A stretch of 63,264 nt of DNA from Nymphaea colorata (lineage: Eukaryota > Streptophyta > Magnoliopsida > Nymphaeales > Nymphaeaceae). Position 1 is the stretch's first letter; each line of letters opens with the position of its first letter. Below the pieces are notes generated by a model. It saw only the letters and a program-made list of their open reading frames with translations, ran no database searches and was not told where the DNA came from. The position numbers and the translations under genes are program-made. Location of the stretch: NCBI RefSeq assembly GCF_008831285.2, contig NC_045140.1:30820851-30884114 (forward strand). The letters run 5' to 3'. Positions 52,603 through 63,264 of the stretch are shown piece after piece.

Positions 52603-55600
52603 TGTTAGGCACTACCCGGGTGGGCCAATAAGACCGAACCGAAATAGCCCTAAGTTCCCAAGACCTTCTTGAGGAGCACTCTAAAAATTCGAAAACCCTA
52701 ACAAATTAATACACTTGTCTACCCGGCCGGACAGGACCCCGGCGCAAACCCGATAGGACAAGGATACAAAAGGCTGGGTTTCCCAAAAAACCTATCTAAG
52801 GAAATCCTACTACAAATCTAGAATGGGTGAGAGGCTTTACAAGCGCGATCGATACACTTAAGCACTCGCAACTCACTCACAATCACACGCAAACCACAAT
52901 CTATCGAGCAAACCACACCCGATCCCAATAGGTAGGACAAGTCCCGTGGCGGCCGTGTCGTTGGCACTTGTGCCTTCGAGGTTCCGCGTAGGGGACGAGG
53001 GACTGAGCCCGGGCTAAAATATCAAACGAAAGCAAACTAGATGCAACCTAGAACTCAAATCAAAACAACCGCCCGTGCTACAAGGGGGAGGAGGGCGTTA
53101 CCAGCCAAGCCGGGCTTGGCTTATCCGAATGAAGAACCCGGGGAGAAAGCACAGCCCCGGGTATTGCAGCAACGGTACAGAAGACCACTTGAGGCGAGCC
53201 TCCACGGAGCTACTGCTGCAAGGGCGTCGCGGCCGCAGGGTTGCTGCCACAAAGGAAGCGGCAGGCTTCCGAGTGCTGGTCGCGAGTCGCGGGCTGCCGG
53301 CGACGCTATCGCCTGTCGGATGCCGCGCACTGCAGGAGGGGGGGGCGAACAGGTCGGCCGCAATGATGGAGATGCTGTCGACCGGACGTCAGGCGGGTGG
53401 CCGATCGGTCTCGGCCACAGGGAAGCGGAGGGCGCGGCCGCAGGAGTTGCACAGGGCGCGACCACCTGTCACGCGAGTGCTGCCTGAGGCGTTTTGACGA
53501 CGAGGGGGGCTAAAACCGCAAGGGCTAGCCGACCTGCCTGTCGCTGGAGTGGCTCGGCCACGTACGTCGGTCTGGCCGACGGATGAAGGGCCAAGGCGCA
53601 AGTGAAGCGCCGGCCTGGCACGGGAAAGCGGTGAGGCTATCCCGCGCGGTCTCCTAGTCCTAACTAAGGCAGAGGGTAGGCTAGGTGCGAGGGGGCTCTA
53701 TAGGTGGCCGGTCTAGTCAAGATTGGCAAGGGCTGGGTAGGCCGAAGGATCTTGAGTCTTAGGTGGGGAATACGGGTTACCTAACTAAAGTGAGGTTAAC
53801 TTGGCTAGCCTAGGACGAGCCTAAGCTCACGGGAATTGAGTCGCTTCGGACTCGGATGTGGTCAAAGGGTTTATACTAAGGAGGTTGACTACAGGACCGA
53901 GTGAAAGGTCCGGGTGAATTAGGTCAAGGAGGGACACTCGAGTTAAGCTCGGGTCAACTAGGTTCGGTCAACGAAGGAGGCTAGGTGGGGTGTTGACTTC
54001 CTAAGTAGACTAGAGTTCGGTCAACGTAAGCCTAGGTCAAAGTCGACAAGGGAGGGGGAGCCTAGGTTCGAGGTGGGCGCGAGAGGCTACCTAGTTAGGC
54101 GCGGTCAAAGTCTTGGCTGGTCGTGCCAAGGAAATGCGCCGGATACGTGACACGTGGCACGATGGAGGGCGAGGAAAGGACGCGATAAGGAAATGCGGCT
54201 AGGGTTTGCGAGCAGGAGGTGGAAGGCAACGGAGAAGTGGCAGTGGCTGGGGGTTGCCGGAAATAGCACACGGTAGCGCGTTGGCGAGGAGGGCGTTAGC
54301 GCGTGAAGGGCGCGTTAACGAGGAAAGGCCAGGTCGCGCCGGGTGAGGTGGCGCTCGCACAAGGGACCCGTGGGGCCAGCTTAGGGCGAGGTGGAGACTC
54401 GGGCTGATGACGTGGAGGCGATGACGAGCTGGATACACGACACGTGGAGGATGGACGGCTGAGAGAGACTGCGACTAGGGTTGACACAACGAAGAAAAGA
54501 ACACGAGAATGGAAGGGAGGAATCACACACGGCTAGGGAATTAGCCAAATCAGGTCGCGCGTGATCCGAGGGGGACTGATTAGGACAAGACGCTCGGAGG
54601 TTGACACGTGGGGGAGTGAATCCGGAAGGGTTCTAGGATGGCGACACGTGGCTAGATGGAGGGTTGGGAGAGGACTTACCTTAGAGTTGACGTCCGAGGT
54701 GGAAGGCTCGCACGAGGAGGCGCTGGCGGCTAGGGTTCCAATGTTGAACCGAATGACCACGGTGCCCTTGCTATTTGCTGCGGGCCTTCGACTGCGACAG
54801 GGGCAAAGACGTCTTCTTCTCCAAGATCAATGGAGGTCGCCGGAAATTGCAGCGGCGACTGGCTTGAACAGAATTCCGGCGGATTACCGGAATAGCGTCT
54901 CACCGTGGAAATACGCCTGAATTTACTTATCTTGATCTTTGCTTGATGGCGACTCCGATGGTGCTGGTCCTGGCTTGGTTTGACGGCTGGATCTTCAGAT
55001 TTGGGTGCCGGAAGCTTGCTGGACCTCTGTTTGTGCAGGACACCCGAGAGCACCAAGGAGTCGATTGTAACTCCTTAACACACCCTGATATCCGATTTGG
55101 CCTAGGTCGTACCCGAGAGATGGGAGAAGTCGAATAGGACTAAGGCTATTCCGAGGGAGGGACACCGGAGGTCTGTGCTAAGCTAACACTTCGGGTACAC
55201 CGAGCATGAGCCTAGATCCCTAGGTGAGGCGCCCAATGCCAACAGCCGAAGCCTAAACGAAATCACACCAAATATCAAAGTACTAACCTTTTCACCGTCG
55301 TTAGAAAACTGGATTGCAGCCTTCTTCTTCCCAATCGCTCGGCCGGTCTTTCAACTCTCCCGTGATCGAAGAGAAGGCACCGTTCGAGCTTTTTGCAGAT
55401 TCGATGGGGGAGCTTACCGTGGTCACGTCGGAAGGATCACCACCGATGAGGAGGGCCTGCCTTGCGCCTTCGTTACCTCGAGCCTTCGTCTACGCAGATG
55501 CCGGATCTCAAAGGTTATTCGGAAAAGCCTCTAGAGTCGTATCCTATTCCGCGAGGAGAAGAATGCGAGAGACTAGAGGAGACCTCGAGAGAGGAGAGAG

Positions 55601-56335
55601 AGACACACCGTGCAAAATGAATTCTTATTTCTCAAAAACATGATTTACAAAGAGATCCAAAAGAATAAATACTAAGCCTACTCGGACCGGGTCACAAGTC
55701 GACCGGTTCCACTATCAAATCTGTATTTACAAGTGAGGGCGCTATCCCGCCCAACTCTGGAGTAAAAAGGGGGTTAAGTTCAAATCCCCTTGGCGTGGAG
55801 CACAGCCCGCTCCACTAGGCGCGCGCTAGACTCAACCCAAACAACTCGAAGGAAAACGCCTAAGTCTAAAACGACTAAGACTAGAAAACGGCTAAGCGCT
55901 ACTCGCTAAAACTAAACCACCCCTGAGCCTTGTGAGCCCAGGGTGGGGACCTCGTGCGGGGAACCGCCCGCACTTCGGTGTTGGGTCAAGGGCTGGCCTA
56001 CGTGACCAGTCATTTGCCTAAGGCTCGAATCCTTAGGTGCCTCAAGGGTCTCAAACAAAGGAGCCTTATCGAGTTCGACCTTAGCTCGTTCGGGGCTTCC
56101 TACAACTAGTACCGGATCGCCTTGAGGTTCGGCCTCGCTTCTTATGCACTTGGACCTGGTTGCGCCACCCACTCCACCCTCTGCAACTGGTTGCAATGCA
56201 TCTTCAACCTCCCCAGGATGTGCGATATGCTTTTGCAGGGAGTGAGCCCAAAGATCAGACACTTTTCTCTTTCTCTGGCTCGGCTCGCCTTGCTCGGGCT
56301 CGCTTGGGTACGGTCCTTCACCTAGGCCCGTAACA
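52603..56335 (-). repeat. Element E 3' LTR (3733 bp)
   Basis: TGTTACGG-type start at 56335 (minus strand; it reads TGTTACGGGCC) and CCTAACA end at 52603. It encodes the last 140 residues of pol (55912-56333). U5 hairpin at 52726-52743; short hairpin GGCA/TGCC at 52963-52974; many TTGAC/GTCAA cores at about 53880-54120. No clear TATAAA is seen; an A/T-rich pocket lies at about 55620-55680. Confidence 0.93.
52726..52743 (-). other. U5 hairpin, element E 3' LTR
   Basis: GCCGG, loop ACAGGACC, CCGGC, as in B. The 5' LTR copy is at 61943-61960. Confidence 0.6.
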
Positions 56336-59300
56336 GATTCCCCCTCCCTAAATTGCGCTTGTCCTCGAGCGCTTGTAGAGGGGAACCTATGAGCGACTGC
56401 TCCGAATTCTTCCCAGGAGGTGCCATGGTCTGGACCTTGCCATTCTACCAAAACTTCGTGCCTTGTTCTACCCTGCCTCTGTACGTATCGGTGCTTCAAA
56501 ATTCTATAAGGCGTAGGTAGCTGGTCGGGCACATGTTCCACCACTGAGGGCACGTCCCCATGATGAGGCTTGAGACGTGTCACGTGAAAGACCGGATGGA
56601 CCTGTGCCTCTCTAGGCAATCCCAATCTGTATGCTGCCTTCCCAACCTTCTGCAAGACTGGGTACGGCCCGTAGTAACGTGGGAGAAGCTTGGAATATGG
56701 CTGTCCCATGAGAGACCTTTGCTTAAGAGGCAACCTCTTAAGCCACACGTACTGCCCGACAGTAAACTCTCGATCCTTTCTACCCTTGTCGTATAGTTGC
56801 TTCATACGGTTCTGGGCCTTAGCCATGTTCTGTTTGAGGGTCTCCAGAACCGCCTCACGAGTTCGTAACTCGCAGTCTACGTTGTCTTCTGTAGCGCTAC
56901 CTCCTTCATATCGTGGAATGGATGGAGGTGGATATCCGTAGACGGCTTCGTATGGTGTCATTCCTGTGGTAGAGTGCCAACTTGTGTTGTATGACCACTC
57001 TGCCCAGGACAGAAATTTGACCCAGGAGTTGGGCCTTTCTCCTGCGAAGCAACGCAAGTAAGTCTCTAAGGACCTGTTCACTATCTCACTCTGCCCGTCG
57101 GTCTGCGGGTGATGAGCAGTACTAAACCGAAGATCTGTACCCATCGTCTTCATGTATTCCTTCCAGAATGCACTCATGAAGATCGAGTCTCTATCACAGA
57201 CAATGGTCTGAGGCATTCCGTGGAGCTTCCCGATGAACTCTTGGAAGACGTTAGCCACTAATGGCCCTTGGTACAGGCGTGGCAAAGGTGCAAAATGGCT
57301 GTACTTGGTCAGCCGATCCACCACAACAAGCACGGCCTCTTTCCCTTCTGATCGAGGCATGGCATCAATAAAGTCCATGGTAATGTAAGTCCATGGCTTG
57401 GTGGGGATTGGGAGAGGATTGAGATGCCCTGGAGGTTTGATGGCCTCATATTTCTCTCTCTGACACACAGTACACTGGCGTATATATCGCTGCACTTCGG
57501 CCTTCAGTCCTTGCCACCAGAACTGGGTCTTGACTCTGCTAATGGTCTTCGCGACCCCTTCATGTCCTGCAGCTGGCGAGTCATGAAAGTGCTGCAGGAG
57601 CTCTCTTTTAAGCTCAGATGCGGGAGGAACCACTGCACGGTTCTTCCTGTAAAGGATGTTCCCCTTAACCGAATAAAGAGGTATGGAGCCCGGGTTTTGG
57701 GAAATGGATGTCTTGATCAACTTTATATTTGGATCAGCCTGCTGATCGTCGGCCAATCTGTCCCACAAACTCGTGCTGACCACTGAAAGTGTCATCAATT
57801 GCTCGGTTAACCTCGAAAGGGAATCCGCTGCCGTGTTCTCAGGACCTCGTTTGTACTCAATCTCGAAGTCGTACCCAAGGAGTTTCGCTAGCCATCTTTG
57901 CTGCGTAGGGGTAGAGACTCGTTGCTTGAGCATATACTTCAAGCTGTTCTGGTCGGTCCTGACTATGAACCTGCGCCCTATGAGGTATGGACGCCATTTC
58001 TCCACTGCGATGACAATGGCGAGTAACTCTTTCTCATAGGTTGAAAGAGGTTTGGCACGGCTAGTGAGTGCCTTCGACATGTACGCAATGGGATGCCCCT
58101 CTTGTCCGAGGACTGCCCCAACTCCCACGTCACACGCATCTGTCTCTATCGTGAACGTCTTGGTGAAGTCGGGTAACGTGAGCATGGGGGCTGTCATCAA
58201 GGCCGTCTTCAACTTATCAAACGCGGCCTTTGACTTGTCGGTCCATGAGAAAGCTCCTTTCTTGAGCATTTGGGTGAGGGGCTGGGCTATAATGCCGTAG
58301 CCTTGGATGAAACGTCTGTAGTAACCGGATGGACCCTAAGAATCCTCGTAGACCTTTCAAGTCCTTGGGCAGTGGCCATCTTTCCATGGCTCGAAGTTTT
58401 TCGGGGTCTGCCCGAACCCCGTCTCGGGACACAATGTGCCCAAGATAATCAATCGAAGATTGCCCAAAACTGCATTTGGACATCTTCGCAAACAACTGAT
58501 GCTCCTTCAAAATTTGGAGCGTGATCTCAAGGTGTTTCTGATGTAGTTCTTCGCTCTTGCTGTATATCAGTATATCGTCGAAGAACACCAAAATGAAGTC
58601 TCTTAAGTACTTCCGAAACACGTCGTTCATGCACCTTTGGAAGGTTGCTGGTGCGTTAGTAAGTCCAAAGGGCATCACTAAGAATTCGTAATGCCCGTCA
58701 TGCGTTCGGAAGGCTGTTTTGAGCACATCTTCATCATACATCCTTATTTGGTGGTAGCCGGCTCTAAGGTCGATCTTAGAGAAGATTGTGGCACCGGCTA
58801 ACTCGTCTAGGAGCTCATCTATCACCGGTATGGGGTGCCGATCCTTAACAGTCACCTCATTGAGCGCTCTGTAGTCCATGCAGAACCTCCAGGTATTATC
58901 TTTCTTTTTCACTAAGAGGACTGGAGAAGAGAAGGGACTACAACTCGGGCGGATGATGTCGCTTTGCAACATCTCCTTTACTAGGCGCTCGATTTCCGCC
59001 TTCTGACTGTGCCCATACCGATATGGTCTCACGTTGACTGGCTCTGCTCCTTGAGTAAGGATGATTCTGTGATCGTAGGCCCGCTTGGGAGGCAGGCCCT
59101 TTGGCTCATCAAAAACCTCTGGAAATCCGTTGATCACTTCTTGGATTGAGGCCGGTATTGGTCCCTCATTTTCTTTTTCCGGCCCCGGTACATCAGTCGC
59201 CAAAGCAAGGACCCAGCACGCGGGTTGCTCATGGTTAAGGCATCTTTGAGCAGCCTTTGGTCGTGCGTTACCCGTGAGTCCTTGTATTACTACGGGTTCC

Positions 59301-61238
59301 TCTTCTTCCTCGGGCGTGAAGGTCATGGTGAAACTCTTCACGTCCCAGTTGATAGCTTTCCAGTAAAGGAACTACGTCATTCCTAAGACCAAGTCGACTC
59401 CCTCGAGTGGAATAACCAGAAAATCGATGGAGAAAGCCTTCTTGTTTAGGATGACTTCCATGCCTTGCCCTTCATGAAGGCACTTAAGGCGGTAACCCCC
59501 TCCCACGATGATGGTTTGGGGTTTGCTATCTCTGAGCGCCACTTTGCAACGTCTGGCTGCTTCCTCGGTAAGGAAGTTGTTTGTGGCGCCGCTATCCAAC
59601 AAAATCAGCACCTTGTGCCCATTGATTCTGCCAAATACCCGCATGGCGTTTGGCTTGTGGGGATCGGTCATGGAGTGTAGAGACTCGTCTCCGCCCTCTT
59701 TAGTTTCGGGCGTTGTGGTCTCTTCCTTGGCCTTGCCTTTGCTCGGCCGCTTGTGGTACACCTCCTCTTCGGATGAAGAGCTGGAGCTCTCGTCAGAATC
59801 ACTAGAGGAGCTGGTGTTGGACTCCGAATCACTCTCACTGTCACTCAGTACCATAATCCTGTTGTAGGACTTGCATTGGTGATTCTTATCCCACTTTTCC
59901 TCACACCTAAAGCACAATCCTTTGCGCCTATATTCCTCCATTTGTTTGGGTGTGAGGTAACGAGTTGGAGGTCCTTGCCCGATTTAGGTGTCGGTTGATA
60001 TCCTCTATCTCCGGGCTTATAATCTCTTCCCTTATGGTAAGGGGCTATTTCATTCCCTCGAAACTTGTGAGCAGAGCATGCGAGGGTTTCTTCTTCTGCT
60101 TTTCAAACTTGCGTGCTTTTTTCATAGCACGCCTCTCTTCGATTCGTTCCTCGTATATACGAGCCATGCCGAAACATTCTTCTAAGCTTTCGAAGCGTTG
60201 TACCTTCATTTCAAGTTTTACCTCTTGTTTTAATCCACCCTTGAAAGCGCCGATGAGGGCCTTCTCGGACCACTGTACCATGCTTGCAAGCCTTTCAAAT
60301 TGTTTCTGGTAGGCTTGAACCGTGGTGGTTTGGACCAAGTTTTTAAGGTCCTCGTTGTAGTCGATAAAGGTGGAGTCGCCAAACCGTACTTGGAGGCTCT
60401 TCTTGAATTTTTCCCAGGTTGGGTCATATGTCTTGTGGACGAACCATAAGTAGAAGCTAGTTGCTTCTCCTGTCATGTTTGCTGCTGCGGTCTCGATCCA
60501 CTCGTCCCTAGGAACACGATGGCACACAAAATAACGTTCCGCCATGAACATCCACTCCCTTAGTTGTTCCCCGTGGAACTTGGGAAAGTCATAACGGACT
60601 GTGGGTGTCCGTCTCCATCATTACGGGGTTGTGCCCTCTCATTTCTCCTTCTTTGTTGCGGAGATTCTTCCTCCTCTTCAGAATCATAAATCGTTTGATT
60701 CTGACTTGAGTTTGCAAAGCGTTGTATCCGAGGTTGGGCACGCGGGTGATCATCAAAGGGAGGCCGGAAAGTTGGTCCAGATTGAGGAGCTAACGGGGGT
60801 CCCATTCTGTGATTTCGGGCCCCTTCCATGCTGATGCCTACATGAGACACTCGAGGGTCTACTTCATTATCCGTGAAGTACTTGTTATGGCCGTCAGCGA
60901 TGCCTTTACCTTGTCCCTTCTTGAAGGCATCGGGCCTTGAGTGACGGCCTCTTGAGGGGGGTTGATGTAGGCATAAGGAGCCTAAACATACTCCTGAACT
61001 CGTCCATATCCTTCTGCCTGGCAGAGTCTTGCCGCTCCATATCTGTCCTACGTATGGAGTCTTGCCGGTCCATGTCCCGGCGCATGCGAATGAGCTCGCG
61101 CTCTATGTGGGTCATGCGCCCGACCATGGGGTCTTGAAGCTCGACGGACTCGGCTTGGGCTGGTTCCTCCTGAGGTTGGGGAGCCTCTTCTAGGATTGGG
61201 TTCTCCTCCAAGGGAAGTTGCTTCTTGGATTTGCCCAT
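55912..61238 (-). pseudogene. Element E gag-pol polyprotein, multiple frameshifts
   Basis: Gag starts at 61238 (MGKSKK). Homology to B continues to 55912 but is spread over several frames: 61238-60906 (gag N-terminus), 60850-60560 (shifted), 60551-60045 (gag core), 59941-59372 (zinc knuckle CFRC...HQC, Ser-rich stretch, DSGA protease), 59341-58217 (RT, FFDD intact) and 58269-55912 (RT end, RNase H, integrase, chromodomain, tail; 785 residues). A TAG at 59372-59374 sits where B has TGG-type sequence. That gives about four frameshifts and one stop. Catalytic motifs of protease, RT, RNase H and integrase are still readable. In the last segment residues from about 646 are LTR-encoded, including RKRKVSDLWAHSLQ and EGGVGGAT. 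Real decay and uncorrected sequencing indels are both possible. Confidence 0.88.
56336..56349 (-). other. Element E polypurine tract
   Basis: TAGGGAGGGGGAATC-type tract beside the 3' LTR, as in B. The PPT-proximal hairpin GCGCTTG/CGAGCGC follows at 56355-56372. Confidence 0.78.
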
Positions 61239-61805
61239 TTGTAAGGCGCGGGCTGAAAACTTCCAAGGCAACACCGTGAACAACTGAAAAAACCTAACTA
61301 CGCTGTACCAAAGCAAACTCTAAACTGCCACTCTCAAAATCCAAAGGCTGGCTACTGCCACTCTTAAAACTAACCTAACCTGTCCACACGCTGCCGCTGC
61401 CCTGCTGCTGCCTGTGTGTTCGTTAGCAAGGGAGACGGGTTGGCCCGCCTACTGCCGCACTCACCTAGTGCCTCGGCAGTCCCGCTTCACTCTCGGCCGG
61501 GCTCTAGGAGCCTAAATCACCACACCCGCCTGGTGTCTCGGTGACGTACCTCGAGTTTGGCTACCCTCGGGAGTACAAGGTGTACTTCCCTAGACTTGCT
61601 AAAGTGGAGCAAGCCAAGCCGTGGAACAACACTATATAAAACGCTGCGGAAGACTGAAACCGAAGGAACTAAGGCTAAACCTGCCTAGAAAATCAAGAAA
61701 ACCAGAAAACCGAATCTGCACTGACTGAAATCCTTCTTCAATCTGTCCTCTGAACTGCTCTTCTCGGTCCAAGTGCAATAAGAAGTCCGGTTTCTCCTCA
61801 AGAGG
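61239..61805 (-). other. Element E untranslated leader
   Basis: About 570 bp between primer site and gag with no supported coding sequence. The block at about 61430-61600 is homologous to the leaders of B and D and contains the hairpin at 61569-61590. Confidence 0.7.
61569..61590 (-). other. Leader hairpin, element E
   Basis: GGGA-GTAC, loop AAGGT, GTAC-T-(T)-CCC. The fourth pair is A-T where B has T-A, a change on both strands that keeps pairing. Confidence 0.6.
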
Positions 61806-61817
61806 GCTCTGATACCA
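61806..61817 (-). other. Element E primer-binding site
   Basis: Perfect reverse complement of TGGTATCAGAGC, two bases inside the 5' LTR, with the same spacing as B. Confidence 0.92.
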
Positions 61818-61819
61818 AT

Positions 61820-63264
61820 TGTTAGGCACTACCCGGGCGGGCCAATAAGACCGAACCGAAATAGCCCTAAGTTCCCAAGACCTTCTTGAGGAGCACTCTA
61901 AAAATTCGAAAACCCTAACAAATTAATACACTTGTCTACCCGGCCGGACAGGACCCCGGCGCAAACCCGATAGGACAAGGATACAAAAGGCTGGGTTTCC
62001 CAAAAAACCTATCTAAGGAATCCTACTACAAATCTAGAATGAGTGAGAGGCTTTACAAGCGCGATCGATACACTTAAGCACTCGCAACTCACTCACAATC
62101 ACACGCAAACCACAATCTATCGAGCACACCACACCCGATCCCAATAGGTAGGACAAGTCCCGTGGCGGCCGTGTCGTTGGCACTTGTGCCTTCGAGGTTC
62201 CGCGTAGGGGACGAGGGACTGAGCCCGGGCTAAAATATCAAACGAAACAAACTAGATGCAACCTAGAACTCAAATCAAAAACACCCGCCCGTGCTACAAG
62301 GGGGAGGAGGGCGTTACCAGCCAAGCCGGGCTTGGCTTAACCGAATGAAGAACCCGGGGAGAAAGCACAGCCCCGGGTATTGCAGCAACGGTACAGAAGA
62401 CCACTTGAGGCGAGCCTCCACGGAGCTACTGCTGCAAGGGCGTCGCGGGCCGCAGGGTTGCTGCCCAAAGGAAGCGGCAGGCTTCCGAGTGCTGGTCGCG
62501 AGTCGCGGGCTGCCGGCGACGCTATCGCCTGTCGGATTGCCGCGCACTGCAGGAGGGGGGCGACAGGTCGGCCGCATGATGGAGATGCTGTCGACCGGAC
62601 GTCAGGCGGGTGGCCGATCGGCTCGGCCACAGGGAAGCGGAGGGCGCGGCCGCAGGAGTTGCACAGGGCGCGACCACCTGTCACGCGAGTGCTGCCTGAG
62701 GCGTTTTGACGACGAGGGGGGCTAAAACCGCAAGGGCTAGCCGACCTGCCTGTCGCTGGAGTGGCTCGGCCACGTACGTCGGTCTGGCCGACGGATGAAG
62801 GGCCAAGGCGCAAGTGAAGCGCCGGCCTGGCACGGGAAAGCGGTGACGCTATCCCGCGCGGTCTCCTAGTCCTAACTAAGGCCGAGGGTAGGCTAGGTGC
62901 GAGGGGGCTCTATAGGTGGCCGGTCTAGTCAAGATTGGCAAGGGCTGGGTAGGCCGAAGGATCTTGAGTCTTAGGTGGGAATACGGGTTACCTAACTAAG
63001 TGAGGTTAACTTGGCTAGCCTAGGACGAGCCTAAGCTCACGGGAATTGAGTCGCTTCGGACTCGGATGTGGTCAAAGGGTTTATACTAAGGAGGTTGACT
63101 ACAGGACCGAGTGAAAGGTCCGGGTGAATAGGTCAAGGAGGGACACTCGAGTTAAGCTCGGGTCAACTAGGTTCGGTCAACGAAGGAGGCTAGGTGGGGT
63201 GTTGACTTCCTAAGTAGACTAGAGTTCGGTCAACGTAAGCCTAGGTCAAAGTCGACAAGGGAGG
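61820..63264 (-). repeat. Element E 5' LTR (first 1445 bp in window)
   Basis: Direct repeat of 52603 onward, reading from the CCTAACA end; it continues beyond the window. U5 hairpin at 61943-61960. Compared with the 3' LTR, many differences are single-base gains or losses, several in homopolymers. Confidence 0.93.

Larger units (their letters stand above)
52603..63264 (-). mobile_element. Element E: family II chromovirus, right end cut by window
   Basis: Minus-strand element with 3' LTR 52603-56335, internal region 56336-61819 and 5' LTR from 61820 past the right edge, so the target duplication cannot be tested (left flank CAAGG). It is a relative of B. Gag-pol is broken several times. Part of its 5' LTR carries an unusual number of 1-bp indels relative to its 3' LTR. 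Confidence 0.93.

Overview
This window is plant-type intergenic DNA made almost entirely of nested long-terminal-repeat retrotransposons. No host gene, tRNA, rRNA or prokaryotic feature is visible. The elements are Ty3/gypsy chromoviruses: order gag-protease-reverse transcriptase-RNase H-integrase-chromodomain, an FFDD reverse-transcriptase box, and a primer-binding site TGGTATCAGAGC of the initiator-Met tRNA type usual in plants. LTRs are very long (3.1-3.8 kb) and GC-rich. A land plant with a large, repeat-rich genome is the natural reading; the species cannot be named from this sequence.

Layout, left to right. (A) 1-10785, minus strand, family I: 3' LTR 1-2581 (cut by the window edge), gag-pol 2287-7389, 5' LTR 7569-10785. 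(B) 10831-23650, minus, family II: 3' LTR 10831-14537, gag-pol 14231-19376, 5' LTR 19945-23650, target duplication GTCGG. (D) 23785-37843, minus, a non-autonomous element with family I LTRs and one 868-codon reading frame instead of pol, target duplication GTTAA. Its 3' LTR is split by a family II solo LTR, S1 (23810-27626, duplication CCGAC). (C) 37880-52351, plus, family I full-length element, duplication CACCC. Its 5' LTR is split by a diverged solo LTR, S2 (37916-40972, duplication GTAGC). (E) 52603 to beyond the right edge, minus, family II, with a frame-broken gag-pol. Outside these units only about 450 bp of older DNA remains, in four pieces.

A and C are close relatives; each has lesions in gag but an open pol frame. 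B has one frameshift and two stops; E has about four frameshifts and one stop. D carries no enzymes. It keeps LTR ends, primer site, polypurine tract and a pol-like C-terminal tail, so it probably depended on proteins of A/C-like elements.

Most notable: (1) the D protein begins with a segment that reads like a forkhead-associated (FHA) domain lacking its phosphothreonine-binding residues; (2) the pol frames of A, B, C and E run 97-140 codons into the 3' LTR, and that tail has motifs conserved between elements through synonymous codon change; (3) three short hairpins, in U5, in the untranslated leader and next to the polypurine tract, show compensatory base changes between families and are candidate RNA packaging or priming structures; (4) D is a mosaic of family I LTRs and a family II leader.
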